This document shows positions 16,394-24,968 of a stretch of 64,000 nt of DNA, in pieces (positions within the stretch are counted from its first letter, which is position 1; the number at the start of each line of letters is the position of its first letter). Origin of the DNA: JANMEX01 sp043776635 (GTDB taxonomy: Bacteria > Pseudomonadota > Alphaproteobacteria > Rhizobiales > Rhizobiaceae); assembly GCA_043776635.1 (NCBI GenBank), contig JAYVRA010000021.1, positions 1 to 64,000 on the forward strand, in the 5' to 3' direction. Made by a program: the position numbers and the translations under genes. The notes under the pieces are model-generated. The model did not search any database, was not told the origin of the DNA, and saw only the letters and a list, made by a program, of their open reading frames with translations.

Positions 16394-16654
16394 TCAGACC
16401 GCTGCGATGTCCCGCTCAATCAGCATCCGGATATAGCGGGTGTAAGGAACCTTCTCCTGCTTTGCCTTGGATTTAAGCGCATCAAGCAAGCGCGACGGCA
16501 TACGCATGTTCAGCTGCGAAGCTTTTTCCTCAAACTCAAAGCGCATAACGCGGCCGCCTGAAAGATCATATTCAGACAAATCAGCCGTATCAACGAAGTG
16601 TTCCGCCTCTTCCTCGGTAAGGAGAAGCGGCAAGGGCTTATTATTATTGGTCAT
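16394..16654 (-). CDS. brnA: BrnA-family antitoxin
   Basis: An 86-residue CopG/ribbon-helix-helix protein: an acidic N-terminus (LTEEEAEHFVDTADLSEYDL), then QLNMRMPSRLLDALKSKAKQ and a final helix (YTRYIRMLIERDIA). A perfect AGGAGGTG lies about eight bases before the ATG at 16654. The frame starts inside the end of the toxin relic (11-base overlap), the usual brnT-brnA order. It appears intact, so an orphan antitoxin that can still bind its operator is the likely present state. Confidence 0.85.
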   Translation of the reverse strand: MTNNNKPLPLLLTEEEAEHFVDTADLSEYDLSGGRVMRFEFEEKASQLNMRMPSRLLDALKSKAKQEKVPYTRYIRMLIERDIAAV

Positions 16655-16925
16655 ATTTTTGCACCTCCTTTTTGTGCATATAGCGGGCACTTATCGGTCG
16701 TAACAACTGCTGCCCGTTTTGGTCACGCAAAGTGAACACCACAAGCAAACGTCTTACTGCTGAAGTTTGACCAATGCCCTTGAGCCGCTGCTCATTCAGA
16801 GAACGTGTAGGGTCATCAAAAACTGTCACCGGCCCATGAAATAATGCTTCGATATCTTCAAGGGAAACACCGCGCTTACGGCACTTTCCGGAGTTTCCCG
16901 CACCCCGGTCAAGCTTTGTTCACAT
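16644..16925 (-). pseudogene. brnT: BrnT-family toxin, apparently stopped at codon 2
   Basis: The frame ending at 16644 reads KRGVSLEDIEALFHGPVTVF, then DDPTRS, RRLLVVFTLRDQNGQQLLRP and ISARYMHKKE, the BrnT RNase pattern. Upstream it stays open through GNSGKCRKR to a TGA at 16920-16922, which directly follows an in-frame ATG at 16923-16925. The span from that ATG is 94 codons, the usual BrnT length, so codon 2 seems to have become a stop. The next start, a GTG at 16829, would drop the N-terminal third. KH of relatives is KC here. A functional toxin is unlikely. Confidence 0.68.
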
Positions 16926-16966
16926 TCAATTTAATATACTTTTGTATATACAATTTCAAGTAATTT

Positions 16967-18454
16967 CTAACTCAATGTCCGCTTCACCGCGTCGTGCCAT
17001 TTTGCCAACCTTAGTTTACGAACCTTGGCTTCCATATTTGGTTCAAAGCGCCGCTCGGTTGCCCAGGTCTTGGCAAATGCAGCGGCTTTTGGCCAAACGC
17101 CGATGTGTGATCCTGCCAACCAAGCCGCACCGAGCGCCGTGGTTTCCATCACAATTGGCCGGTCCACGGGTGCATCGAGGATATCGGACAGGCGCTGCAT
17201 GGTCCAGTCGGAGGCGACCATACCACCATCGACGCGCAGCACGTTGCTTGTGGCGCTGCCTTTCCAATCTTTGCGCATCGCGCTGATCAGATCGTAGGTT
17301 TGGTACGCGACGGATTCGAGCGTGGCTTTGGAGATTTCGGCCGGACCGGAATTGCGCGTCAAACCATAAATCGCACCGCGTGCTTCGGCGTCCCAATAGG
17401 GCGCGCCAAGGCCGACAAAGGCGGGAACCACAATAACATCTTGCGTCGGGTCAGCACTTTGCGCCAACGCGCCTGTTTCCGATGCGGTTTTGATAATTTT
17501 CAAACCGTCGCGCAGCCATTGCACCGCCGCGCCAGCCATAAAGATTGAACCTTCCAGCGCGTAGGTCGTTTTGCCGCCAAGTCTGTAGCCAATGGTGGTA
17601 AGCAACCTATTTTTGGAGCGCACCATATCCGCGCCTGTATTCATCAGCGCAAAGCAACCCGTGCCATAGGTGGATTTCATCATGCCCGGCTCAAAGCAGG
17701 CTTGGCCCACCATCGCCGCCTGCTGATCGCCCGCTACGCCACAAATCGGAATTGCCGCTCCAAATAGTTTGGTATCCGTCACGCCGAAATCGGCCGCGCA
17801 GTCTTTTACTTGCGGCAGCATGGCAGCGGGAATATTGAGCAGTTTCAAAAGCCCGGCATCCCATTCATTGGTGGCGATATTATAAATCAGTGTGCGCGAG
17901 GCGTTAGTGGCATCCGTCGCGTGGACTTTGCTGCCAGTCAAACGCCAGATCAAAAAGCTATCTACCGTGCCGAACTTCAATTCGCCTTTTTCAGCGCGTT
18001 TGCGCGAGCCGGGGATTTTATCCAAAAGCCAAGAGAGTTTTGTGCCGGAAAAATACGGATCAAGGAGCAAGCCGGTTTTCTTTGTGAACAGTGGCTCCAA
18101 ACCCTGCTTTTTCATTTTCAGGCACATCGCAGATGTGCGCCTGTCCTGCCAGACGATAGCATTGTGAACAGGTTTGCCCGTTGCCGCATCCCACACCACA
18201 ACGGTTTCGCGCTGGTTGGTGATGCCGATTGCGGAAAGGTCAGAGGCGGCAATACAGGCTTTCTTCAGCGCGGTCTTAATTGCAAACAGCACCGTCGCCC
18301 ATATTTCCTCAGGGTCGTGCTCCACCCATCCGCTTTGCGGAAAAATTTGTGTGAACTCTTTCCGGCCGGTTCCAATCGGGCGCATGGACTTGTCAAAAAC
18401 GATGGCACGGGTGGATGTGGTGCCTTGATCGATAGCGAGAATAAAACCAGTCAT
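16967..18454 (-). CDS. glpK: Glycerol kinase
   Basis: A FGGY-family kinase of 495 residues that phosphorylates glycerol to sn-glycerol 3-phosphate in the cytoplasm. Marks include the start FILAIDQGTTSTRAIVFD, GWVEHDPEEIW, the NQRETVVVWD substrate segment, TDATNASRTLIYNI, GDQQAAMVGQ, TYGTGCFALMNTG and LRVDGGMVASDWTMQ. The ATG at 18454 follows GGAGGA by eight bases and is clearly better than the upstream in-frame start at 18472. It is divergent from the next sugar dehydrogenase gene with about 120 bases between them. No glp transport or dehydrogenase genes adjoin it. Confidence 0.96.
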   Translation of the reverse strand: MTGFILAIDQGTTSTRAIVFDKSMRPIGTGRKEFTQIFPQSGWVEHDPEEIWATVLFAIKTALKKACIAASDLSAIGITNQRETVVVWDAATGKPVHNAIVWQDRRTSAMCLKMKKQGLEPLFTKKTGLLLDPYFSGTKLSWLLDKIPGSRKRAEKGELKFGTVDSFLIWRLTGSKVHATDATNASRTLIYNIATNEWDAGLLKLLNIPAAMLPQVKDCAADFGVTDTKLFGAAIPICGVAGDQQAAMVGQACFEPGMMKSTYGTGCFALMNTGADMVRSKNRLLTTIGYRLGGKTTYALEGSIFMAGAAVQWLRDGLKIIKTASETGALAQSADPTQDVIVVPAFVGLGAPYWDAEARGAIYGLTRNSGPAEISKATLESVAYQTYDLISAMRKDWKGSATSNVLRVDGGMVASDWTMQRLSDILDAPVDRPIVMETTALGAAWLAGSHIGVWPKAAAFAKTWATERRFEPNMEAKVRKLRLAKWHDAVKRTLS

Positions 18455-18577
18455 AATGAATTCCTCCGGCATCAGCTATTTCACGAATTTTACCCGCGAG
18501 ACAAGAGCAACAGTGGCAAAACGACTTTGCTTTCTGCTATGCCGGATAATCTGATTTTGAGACGGGGATGCAGACAA

Positions 18578-19504
18578 ATGACTATCAAAATTGGCGTTGT
18601 CGGATTAGGCAAAATTGCGCAGGATCAACATCTGCCCCGCATTGAAAAAAACGGTGATTTTGAGCTGGCCGCCGTTGTTTCGTCCCGCCCGTCTGATCTT
18701 GGCGTGCCCTCATTTAAGACACCTGCTGAAATGTTGGCAGGTGCAGACCTGGACGCCGTTGCAATCTGCACCCCGCCGTCCGTGCGCCGTGGCATCGCGC
18801 TGGAATGTCTGTACGCAGGCGTGCATCTGTTGCTCGAAAAGCCGCCGACACCAACAATTTCGGAATTTGCCGATTTGAAAGCCCGCGCAAACTCCTCCGG
18901 CAAAGTGGTGTTTCAGACCTGGCATTCGCGCTTCAATAAGGCAGTCGCTGAGGCAAAGCGTCTGCTCGCGGGTCAGCGCGTGACTCGGTTGCATGTGTCG
19001 TGGAAAGAAAGCGTCTGGCAATGGCATCCCGGCCAAGAGTGGATATGGGAGCCGGGCGGCTTTGGCGTGTTTGATCCGGGCATAAACGCGCTCTCCATCG
19101 TGACGGAAATTTTGCCAAGTCCGGTATTCGTCGAAAAGGCCTACTTACTAACCCCGTCAAACCGCTTCACGCCAATTGCGGCAAACATCCAATTCCGCAG
19201 CGCGGATGGTAGCGATGCTGATTTGACCGCTGAATTTGACTGGCGGCAGAAGGGCGAGCAAAGCTGGAACATAGATGTGGACACGGCAACGCATAGACTG
19301 AGACTTACCCATGGCGGCACGAGGCTATCCGTCAACGGCGTTGAAATGGTAGCCGCACAGTCAGAAGAGTATGAAGAAATTTATGCGCGTTTTGCATTGC
19401 TGGTTAAATCCGGTACGTCGGAAATGGACGGCTCGCCGCTCGAACTGGTGGCGGACTGTATGATGCTGGGCCGCCGGTCAGACACGGATGCGTTTATTTG
19501 GTAG
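18578..19504 (+). CDS. D-galactose/L-arabinose 1-dehydrogenase-like oxidoreductase
   Basis: A Gfo/Idh/MocA-family enzyme of 308 residues. The Rossmann start is IKIGVVGLGKIAQDQHLPRI and the catalytic-domain motif is EKPPTPT. The block WHPGQEWIWEPGGFGVFDPG followed by INALSIVTEILP is shared with the arabinose/galactose 1-dehydrogenases of Azospirillum and relatives, which oxidise the sugar to a lactone with NAD(P). The sugar preference is inferred. A much longer frame continues upstream over glpK, but the family start and the divergent gene fix the ATG at 18578. No other sugar-acid pathway genes are adjacent. Confidence 0.88.
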   Translation: MTIKIGVVGLGKIAQDQHLPRIEKNGDFELAAVVSSRPSDLGVPSFKTPAEMLAGADLDAVAICTPPSVRRGIALECLYAGVHLLLEKPPTPTISEFADLKARANSSGKVVFQTWHSRFNKAVAEAKRLLAGQRVTRLHVSWKESVWQWHPGQEWIWEPGGFGVFDPGINALSIVTEILPSPVFVEKAYLLTPSNRFTPIAANIQFRSADGSDADLTAEFDWRQKGEQSWNIDVDTATHRLRLTHGGTRLSVNGVEMVAAQSEEYEEIYARFALLVKSGTSEMDGSPLELVADCMMLGRRSDTDAFIW

Positions 19505-19529
19505 GCAATTGTTTGCGGCTTTGGCGTAA

Positions 19530-21248
19530 CTACCGCCGTAGCGTCACGCCTGCATAGACGCTTGAGGTGGACTGTTTGCGCGTGAGGTCGCTGCTAAGAA
19601 TACGCTCGTGGCGTAATCGGGCATTGAGCCCTACATAACGATTGAAGAAATAAGTAGCTCCGGCTTCTGCGGAGAGTATCGTTTCGCTTGCGCCTGTGCC
19701 GGCATAATTGCGCCAGCCTGCACCTGCGCCAAAATTTAGTTCGAGGTTTGGCCTGATTGTACGGGTCACTGTCGCGCCGGACGAATAAAGGATTGAGCCG
19801 CTGGCGCTTGACGACGTTGCGCCTTCCACAATTGTGCCGAGGGTAAAGGCAGCATTCGTTCCGCGCATAGGTGACCAGTTTAACGTGCCCTTGAGGTCTA
19901 ATCCCGAAACGTCTTTTAACGCTGCATCATCAATGTTTTCCATCAACCACCCGGCGGCAATCTCGCCGGAGAGTTTTTCGCCAAGGTTGGCTGCGACGCC
20001 GGCGCGAATGCCATAACGATTGGCTGAATGCTTTAAGCCTGCCGTATCGACTATATGATCGTAAAATCTGCGCCCCACCTCAGCTTCAACAAACGGAGTG
20101 AGCGCCGGGGACTGGTCATAGCTGCCGCGTAAAGTAAGACTGGCGAAAGTGTTGTTGCGATCACCTTGCGGGACCGTGAAGCCGGCTGAGTCTTTCGCGT
20201 TGCCATAGGTTTGGCGGGTGATTTGTCCGGTCGCGGTAACGCCGATGAGTCCGGGATCATAAGCGACGCCGAGCGTTGCCCGCAGCGTATCGAGATCCGG
20301 TCGCGTATAGGGGCTGGTGAACCCGGCCGGTGCCAAAGCAGATTCCTTGGCGTGGTTCCAGCTTGCCAACCCTGTTACTTGTACAGAAGTTGAAACATCC
20401 AGCCCGAAGTCTGCCTGTAGACCAAATGTCGGGTCGGATATCACCTGACCTGATAGTGTTTTACGAAACGCCCCCGTAGCTTCAAAGTTGAGCCTATGGC
20501 GCGACCAATTGGACTCTGCCCTAAGTTTCAATTCTGTCTCGGAAAAAACTGCGCCTTTGCCGGTAGCGGAACTATCGGCGTTGCTGGTCCACGTAAGGCC
20601 TTGTTTCAAAGTGGGGCGTAGCGTGAATTCGCCCGCGGCAACGCCGGGCGCATCGTACGTTTCTTTGTCCTGATCCTTGCCAAGACCTTCAATAGAGCCG
20701 ACACGAATATTGTCTTTGATCTGCCTGCCGTTAGCTTCCCGCTCGCTCGCACCATTACTTGTGATGCGTTTGGCAGGGTCTGGTATTTCGTTATCCTGCG
20801 CTGCAGTTACGCCGGTTTTAACTGCATCCTTTTTAGGGAAACCGCCAGTTTGAACCACGTCAACTTTGGATGTGGCCGGATCAACGATAGAGTTTTGAGT
20901 AACGGCTTTTGTACCTGCGGGATCTTGCTTTTTAAGGGGAATAGATAAGGCCGCGATTGGCGCTCCAAGTTCGCTTTTATCATCATTAGTATCAAGATTT
21001 GTTGGTTCATAGCGTGGCAGCAATATTACGTCGGGTACGAGGGTTGACGTCTCGAGTCTTGATGGTTTTTTCTTCTTCTTGAGTTTGGATAAGGTTTCGA
21101 CGGTCACATCTTTGACGGTGCCGCGCAGGCCGGACTCTTGCGCCATGGCCTTGACGGGCAGCAAAAGGCCAAGCGCACAGGCTACCAAAAGCGGCAAGCG
21201 GCGCAATCGGCTTTTGTGCCGGTCAAAAATAGTCTGGCTTTGGTGCAT
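19530..21248 (-). CDS. Outer-membrane beta-barrel protein
   Basis: An exported protein of 572 residues. After a basic N-terminus a hydrophobic stretch (LLVACALGLLLPVKAMA) ends in an Ala-X-Ala cleavage site near residue 36. A linker of about 150 residues with a KKKKK run, Pro, Asp and Thr follows. From about residue 190 to the end there are many alternating amphipathic beta strands, and the last strand (SSVYAGVTLRR) ends near the C-terminus. This fits the large barrel family (BBP2-like/DUF560-like) common in Hyphomicrobiales. A polysaccharide or lipid export role is possible because kdsD is divergent next to it, but that is speculation. Confidence 0.8.
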   Translation of the reverse strand: MHQSQTIFDRHKSRLRRLPLLVACALGLLLPVKAMAQESGLRGTVKDVTVETLSKLKKKKKPSRLETSTLVPDVILLPRYEPTNLDTNDDKSELGAPIAALSIPLKKQDPAGTKAVTQNSIVDPATSKVDVVQTGGFPKKDAVKTGVTAAQDNEIPDPAKRITSNGASEREANGRQIKDNIRVGSIEGLGKDQDKETYDAPGVAAGEFTLRPTLKQGLTWTSNADSSATGKGAVFSETELKLRAESNWSRHRLNFEATGAFRKTLSGQVISDPTFGLQADFGLDVSTSVQVTGLASWNHAKESALAPAGFTSPYTRPDLDTLRATLGVAYDPGLIGVTATGQITRQTYGNAKDSAGFTVPQGDRNNTFASLTLRGSYDQSPALTPFVEAEVGRRFYDHIVDTAGLKHSANRYGIRAGVAANLGEKLSGEIAAGWLMENIDDAALKDVSGLDLKGTLNWSPMRGTNAAFTLGTIVEGATSSSASGSILYSSGATVTRTIRPNLELNFGAGAGWRNYAGTGASETILSAEAGATYFFNRYVGLNARLRHERILSSDLTRKQSTSSVYAGVTLRR

Positions 21249-21407
21249 GTATGCCTATCGCTTCAATTAAACCACTACCAAAGCGTAAACAGGCTTGGTT
21301 AAGGTTTCCTTTATATCAAGGGTCTACACCTGCTAATATTTAATTCAGCTTTGCACTTTTGCCGCCTTTGATTTATTCCATGCGGCATGAATGACGGAAT
21401 CTCCACG

Positions 21408-22382
21408 ATGAGCGATCAATCCGCCGCTGCAAAAAGCGCTTTGCGCACCATCTCTGCTGAACGCGGCGGGCTTGACGCGCTGATAGAGGCGCTGGGCAAC
21501 GGACTTGCTGAGCCTTTTGCAAAAGCAGTTGTGACACTGGCCGCAGGTAAAGGTCGCGTGATTGTTACCGGGGTTGGCAAAAGCGGGCATATTGGCTCCA
21601 AGATTGCGGCAACGCTGGCATCCACAGGCACGCCGGCATTTTTCGTGCATCCGGCGGAAGCCAACCATGGCGACCTTGGCATGATTGCGCAGGACGATGT
21701 GATATTGGCGATGTCCTGGTCTGGCGAGACGGCGGAGCTGAAGGGAATACTCGCCTATTCGCGGCGCTACACTATTCCGTTGATTGCTGTTACATCTGGC
21801 GATAGCTCCACATTGGCACGCGAGGCTGACGTGGTTTTGCGTTTGCCGAAGGCGGACGAGGCTTGTCCGCATGGATTGGCGCCGACGACCTCGACCTTGA
21901 TGCAGTTGGCCATTGGCGATGCGTTGGCGGTAGCGCTTTTAGAGTCCCGGGGGTTTACTGCCAAGGATTTCCACAAGTTTCACCCCGGTGGACGCTTGGG
22001 CGCAAGTCTGAAACATGTGGCGGATATTATGCATCGCGGGGAGCGGATTCCGCTGGTAGAAACCGGAACCAGTATGCGCGATGCGATTATGGAAATCACC
22101 GGTAAGGGCTTTGGCTGTGTCGGTATTACCAGCGCCGATGGCTTGCTGATTGGCATTGTTACCGACGGCGATTTGCGACGGAAGATCGATGCCGACCTGT
22201 TTTCCTTGGTGGTTGACGAGGTTATGACCCGCGCGCCGAAAACCATCAAGCCGGATATGCTGGTGGCCAAAGCGCTGGATATTGCCAACGCTTCGGCAAT
22301 TACAGCGCTAATGGTGGTGGAAAATGAACGGCCCGTAGGGATCATTCATCTCCATGATTTACTACGGATTGGTGCGGCTTAG
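21408..22382 (+). CDS. kdsD: Arabinose-5-phosphate isomerase, KpsF/GutQ family
   Basis: The enzyme converts ribulose 5-phosphate to arabinose 5-phosphate, the first step toward Kdo of lipopolysaccharide. An N-terminal SIS domain (VIVTGVGKSGHIGSKIAATL; AMSWSGETAELKGIL; TSTLMQLAIGDALA) is followed by the KFHPGGRLGASLKHVADIMH linker and two CBS domains (about residues 205-325). The ATG at 21408 has GGA nine bases upstream; an in-frame ATG at 21387 is also possible. The stop codon TAG uses the first two bases of repeat copy 3. Confidence 0.93.
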   Translation: MSDQSAAAKSALRTISAERGGLDALIEALGNGLAEPFAKAVVTLAAGKGRVIVTGVGKSGHIGSKIAATLASTGTPAFFVHPAEANHGDLGMIAQDDVILAMSWSGETAELKGILAYSRRYTIPLIAVTSGDSSTLAREADVVLRLPKADEACPHGLAPTTSTLMQLAIGDALAVALLESRGFTAKDFHKFHPGGRLGASLKHVADIMHRGERIPLVETGTSMRDAIMEITGKGFGCVGITSADGLLIGIVTDGDLRRKIDADLFSLVVDEVMTRAPKTIKPDMLVAKALDIANASAITALMVVENERPVGIIHLHDLLRIGAA

Positions 22383-22560
22383 GGTCTGGACCTGTTAATT
22401 TTGACGAAATGGTCGAGGTGATTTTCGGCGATTGCGTTGTCGCAAAGGCTTGCCACTCGAAGAGGCCTCAGGCAACATGCCCGCATTTCCTGCGCCTTCG
22501 CTTCTAGCACTCACCAAAAATCACCTCGACCATTTCGCCAAAATTAACAGGTCCAGAGCT
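22381..22560. repeat. Dispersed inverted-repeat element, copy 3 (near-perfect snap-back)
   Basis: About 45 bp at each end are near-identical in inversion (ctggacctgttaattttg, then cgaaatggtcgaggtgattt on the left; its complement on the right). Here both ends carry the left-type terminus. The right half is the inverse of the left and middle part of copy 4 (ggagcgaaggcgcagg; ctcttcgagtggcaagc). It begins inside the kdsD stop codon and ends ten bases before the nfeD stop, filling the space between two convergent genes. Confidence 0.9.
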
Positions 22561-22569
22561 TAACGAGTC

Positions 22570-23025
22570 TTAAACCGCCTCAACCACCAACTCATTGCCT
22601 ACTACCGACGTCACCTTCACCTGAGCGCCGACAGCCAGTTCCGGACCTTTCACGCGCCAGAGGGTGTCGCCTAATTTGATGCGGCCGTAACCGTTGGTTA
22701 AGGGTTCGGCTAAGGTTGCCAACCGACCGATCATTTGTTCGCTGCGCTTGTTGAGCAGGGGTTCATCTGTGACGTCGCCCTTGTCCATCAAGCGCTTGCC
22801 GTACCATGCCAGCACTAAAGACAAGCCAAGGAAAACCACGACTTGCGCTTCCCAAGGCCAGAACGAGGCTTTGTGGAACATGAGTGAGATCGTTCCAACG
22901 ATAATGGCGGCAAGACCGAACCACAACAGGAATACACCTGGAATGGCGATTTCCAGTGCCAGCAGCACGAGGCCGATAGCGACCCAGTTCCAGGGGCCGA
23001 GTTCACCGATAATTTGAGCAATCAT
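22570..23025 (-). CDS. NfeD-family membrane protein
   Basis: A 151-residue NfeD short-form protein. Two or three hydrophobic segments (VAIGLVLLALEIAIPGVFLL; WFGLAAIIVGTISLMF; VVVFLGLSLVLAWY) are followed by a C-terminal OB-fold domain (GRLATLAEPLTNGYGRIKLG, then VKVTSVVGNELVVE). NfeD proteins partner with SPFH proteins in membrane microdomains. The SPFH gene lies 17 bases upstream on the same strand, so the pair is an operon. GAGG lies nine bases before the ATG. Confidence 0.92.
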   Translation of the reverse strand: MIAQIIGELGPWNWVAIGLVLLALEIAIPGVFLLWFGLAAIIVGTISLMFHKASFWPWEAQVVVFLGLSLVLAWYGKRLMDKGDVTDEPLLNKRSEQMIGRLATLAEPLTNGYGRIKLGDTLWRVKGPELAVGAQVKVTSVVGNELVVEAV

Positions 23026-23042
23026 TGTTTAATGCCTCACTC

Positions 23043-24008
23043 TTAACTGTTGTTGCCGGTTGGCGGAATGCGGCGGGCAGGCGCGGGCACCGCAGGTGTG
23101 CCGAACACTTCCTTGGCGATTGCGCCGATACCGCTGAGCGAGCCTATCAGCGATGAGGCTTCCATTGGCATCATTATAATCTTGCTGTTTGGTGCGGAGC
23201 CGATTTTGGCCATGGCTTCGGTATATTTCTGCGCCACGAAATAATTGATGGCCTGTATATCGCCCTTAGCAATGGCCATGCTCACGACTTCGGTGGCTTT
23301 GGCTTCGGCTTCTGCCAGACGCTCGCGGGCTTCAGCGTCACGGAAGGAGGCTTCGCGCTTACCCTCAGCTTCAAGAATTTGACTCTGCTTTAATCCTTCT
23401 GCACGAAGAATTTGCGCGGCGCGTTCGCCTTCCGCATCCAGAATTTGCGCACGCTTATCACGCTCGGCCTTGATCTGGCGGTTCATGGAATCCACCAAAT
23501 CTTTTGGCGGGTTGATGTCTTTAATTTCCACGCGGGTCATTTTAATGCCCCATGAATGGGCGGCGTCATCCACCACATGCAGCAGGCGGCCATTAATGGC
23601 GTCGCGGTTGGAAAGCAGTTCGTCCAAATCCATTGAGCCCATCACGGTGCGGATGTTGGTCATGGTGAGATTGAGTATGGCGTTCTGTAAGTTGGAAACT
23701 TGATAAGCGGCTTGCGGCGCATTCAGCACTTGGAAGAAAGCCACGCCGTCCACCGATACGGAGGCGTTATCTTTAGTGATAACTTCTTGGCGCTGAACAT
23801 CCATGACCTGTTCCATCATGTTCATTTTTGCGCCGACGCGGTCAACGAAGGGAACGATGAGGTTAAGGCCGGGAGTCAGCGTTTTAGTGTAACGACCGAA
23901 ACGTTCGGTAGTATAATTGTAGCCTTGCGGTACAGTTTTGACACCCATTAAAAGAAAGAAAAGCACAACGACTATAAGAGCCGGTATGATGATGTCGAAG
24001 CCTTGCAT
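23043..24008 (-). CDS. qmcA: SPFH/band 7 protein, QmcA/paraslipin type
   Basis: A stomatin-like membrane protein of 321 residues with one N-terminal anchor (IIIPALIVVVLFFLLMGV). The band-7 domain follows (VPQGYNYTTERFGRYTKTLT; GLNLIVPFVDRVG; YQVSNLQNAILNLTMTNIRT). A long Ala/Glu/Arg coiled coil (ILDAEGERAAQILRAEGLKQ and on to SFRDAEARERLAEAEAKATE) and a short tail end the protein. Such proteins assemble into cage-like oligomers that scaffold membrane domains and often affect FtsH-type proteolysis. It is first in the operon with nfeD. Confidence 0.93.
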   Translation of the reverse strand: MQGFDIIIPALIVVVLFFLLMGVKTVPQGYNYTTERFGRYTKTLTPGLNLIVPFVDRVGAKMNMMEQVMDVQRQEVITKDNASVSVDGVAFFQVLNAPQAAYQVSNLQNAILNLTMTNIRTVMGSMDLDELLSNRDAINGRLLHVVDDAAHSWGIKMTRVEIKDINPPKDLVDSMNRQIKAERDKRAQILDAEGERAAQILRAEGLKQSQILEAEGKREASFRDAEARERLAEAEAKATEVVSMAIAKGDIQAINYFVAQKYTEAMAKIGSAPNSKIIMMPMEASSLIGSLSGIGAIAKEVFGTPAVPAPARRIPPTGNNS

Positions 24009-24157
24009 GATTTTCCGCCTGTTTTACGCAGGAACCCATCTCCCTGCTGTTTAATTTACGTATGTACGATCAGGGGCAAATTCAAATATTGGCTACCCGA
24101 AACGGTAAATATTCAACTCATTAGACTATTTTTGGTTGATGATTACTTACACGACAT

Positions 24158-24880
24158 TCAAATTCGTGTCATGCGCTTGCCAAAATCGGGAATGTTAGGT
24201 TTTGCAAATTGTCCGGGTTGCGGCTCGGGGCGTCGTGTGATGGCGGGCATTGGCATAGCCGAGTCTTCGAGCGATGGCGCGGTGTATTGAGCCGCTCTTG
24301 CGGGCGCTTGCGGATTTGATAAAACGCGGCCCTGAATTTGAGCCAAACCCCATGCTGCCTGATAGGCCTCGATGAGGGTGACCATATCGTCATACTTCAC
24401 GCCAATTTCGGGCAGGCTGACGCCAATAGTGGCGCGTTTGCCAAGCATATGGGCTGGTTTGGCATGAAAGATCATTGCAGATTTATTGACCGTTGAAGCA
24501 CTTTTGAACTCACCCCAGCCGATAAAGGTATGCTCAGAGGCACTTCCATTGGCAAAACCGGAGACACCGGCGTCTGAAAGCACCAAAATTGGTGTGCCAT
24601 CGGCGTTCCGGCGCAGCTTGGTCATGATCGTGTTCATGAGATAGACCGTTGCTGCTCCGCAAATCAGTACCCGCACCATTACGGGAAACAGGTTCATCAC
24701 AAAACCTACAGCGTTGAGCTCGGCATAATAGAAACCTGACCAAAATTTGGGATCAACCGAGCCATAGGTGAGCCATGCCGTGCCTGCCGCCATGGCTGTG
24801 AATAACAAAGTCTGGCCCGCAGCCCCGCCTTTGGTGGCCAAAAACTCTCTGGGCGGTAAATCAAATGTGTTCCGGTTCAT
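24158..24880 (-). CDS. Membrane protein of unknown function
   Basis: Not recognised as a named family. About 240 residues with two hydrophobic regions (LLFTAMAAGTAWLTYGS; AVGFVMNLFPVMVRVLICGA). A soluble middle part follows (ILVLSDAGVSGFANGSASEH; TFIGWGEFKSAST; VSLPEIGVKYDDMVTLIEAY) and resembles a bacterial PH-like or YcxB-type domain, where a strand-rich fold follows two helices. The tail is Pro-rich. GGGAG lies six bases before the ATG at 24880, which is preferred to the start at 24898. It stands between qmcA and hemH with gaps of about 150 and 90 bases. Confidence 0.75.
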   Translation of the reverse strand: MNRNTFDLPPREFLATKGGAAGQTLLFTAMAAGTAWLTYGSVDPKFWSGFYYAELNAVGFVMNLFPVMVRVLICGAATVYLMNTIMTKLRRNADGTPILVLSDAGVSGFANGSASEHTFIGWGEFKSASTVNKSAMIFHAKPAHMLGKRATIGVSLPEIGVKYDDMVTLIEAYQAAWGLAQIQGRVLSNPQAPARAAQYTAPSLEDSAMPMPAITRRPEPQPGQFAKPNIPDFGKRMTRI

Positions 24881-24968
24881 GGCGTACTCCCTTGCCATGA
24901 CTATAAGTTGAAAGTTTTGATATTTTTTAATATGATTGCTTAAAATTTTAAGGAAATTGCGGGGCTTC

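Noticed and set aside
17810..18577. A long plus-strand open frame (17810-19504) that reads through glpK into the galactose/arabinose dehydrogenase
   Set aside because: The first 256 codons are antisense to the well-supported glpK gene and have no family resemblance; the dehydrogenase starts at 18578.
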